DNA of 6,671 nucleotides from Lentibacillus juripiscarius JCM 12147 (GTDB lineage Bacteria > Bacillota > Bacilli > Bacillales_D > Amphibacillaceae): assembly GCA_001311805.1 (NCBI GenBank), contig BBCA01000090.1, forward strand, positions 1 through 6,671. Direction: 5' to 3'. Of the stretch, positions 6,524 through 6,671 are shown in pieces. The number at the start of each line of letters is the position of its first letter. Within the stretch, counting starts at the first letter, position 1. The notes under the pieces are model-generated. The model saw only the letters and a program-made list of their open reading frames with translations, searched no databases and was not told where the DNA came from. Made by a program: the position numbers and the translations under genes.

Positions 6524-6671
6524 GGTGCTGCCGCTCGTGTTTGGGGTGCTGCCGCTCGAGTTTGGGGTGCTGCCGCTCGAGTTGGGGTGCTGCCGCTCGA
6601 GTTGGGTGCTGCCGCTCGAGTTGGGTGCTGCCGCTCGAGTTTGCGGTGCTGCCGCTCGAGTTTGGGGTGCT
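6524..6671. repeat. GC-rich tandem repeat, eight units of 19-21 bp
   Basis: Seven complete units and an eighth cut by the window edge share the core GGTGCTGCCGCTCG, starting at 6524, 6545, 6566, 6586, 6605, 6624, 6645 and 6666. Between cores lies AGTTTGG with T and G runs of varying length, giving periods of 21, 21, 20, 19, 19, 21 and 21. From the second unit on, every complete unit has the palindrome CTCGAG; the first has CTCGTG. The array is much more GC-rich than its surroundings. Changing periods rule out a continuous coding repeat. It lies about 90 bp upstream of the zorA start, in the region where a promoter would be expected. Its function is unknown. Confidence 0.93.

Noticed and set aside
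6524..6671. CRISPR array
   Set aside because: The units abut with a 19-21 bp period and there are no unique spacers; it is a simple tandem repeat.
6524..6671. Coding repeat (21 nt = seven residues, for example an SSGSTPN-like linker on the minus strand)
   Set aside because: Periods of 19 and 20 bp between several units break any frame, and no ribosome site or start is linked to it.

Overview
The window looks like chromosomal DNA from a spore-forming, fairly low-GC member of the Bacillales (Bacillaceae or Planococcaceae; genus not determined). It carries a CwlJ germination cortex hydrolase, a YjcA-type DUF1360 membrane protein, DegV and QueT. It also has GGAGG-type ribosome binding sites, sigma-A boxes, a sigma-E-like box and hairpin-plus-T-run terminators.

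Layout. Positions 72-242 (-) encode a 56-residue heptad-repeat coiled-coil protein with its own promoter. Positions 520-888 (+) hold a yjcA-like gene with two opposite single-base frameshifts. A terminator (1018-1056) precedes cwlJ (1177-1611, -), which has a sigma-E-like promoter just upstream. Next on the minus strand comes a preQ1-I riboswitch / queT unit (1842-2490) with promoter, aptamer, TTG start and a perfect hairpin terminator. A degV gene runs divergently (2632-3483, +), again with two compensating single-base frameshifts in A runs, and ends at a terminator. The right half is minus strand: zorA (4610-6432) and zorB (3928-4620), overlapping by 11 bp, then a small gene recognisable as a hexameric tyrosine-coordinated heme protein (HTHP, 3610-3834). 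The right edge is an eight-unit GC-rich tandem repeat (6524-6671) just upstream of zorA, cut by the window end. The gene-free gaps are all under 300 bp; I saw no further gene in them.

How it fits together. ZorA (MotA/ExbB-like, long coiled-coil tail) and ZorB (one membrane helix with an ion-carrying Asp, then an OmpA-type peptidoglycan-binding domain) should form an ion-driven motor of the kind found in Zorya anti-phage defence. No ZorC, ZorD or ZorE effector lies in the window; the gene that follows is a predicted heme protein. The left half is an unrelated mix of sporulation/germination and housekeeping genes.

Quality caution. Five single-base indels, four in A/T runs and one in a GC-rich stretch, break the reading frames of yjcA, degV and zorA. 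This pattern fits homopolymer sequencing error at least as well as real gene decay.
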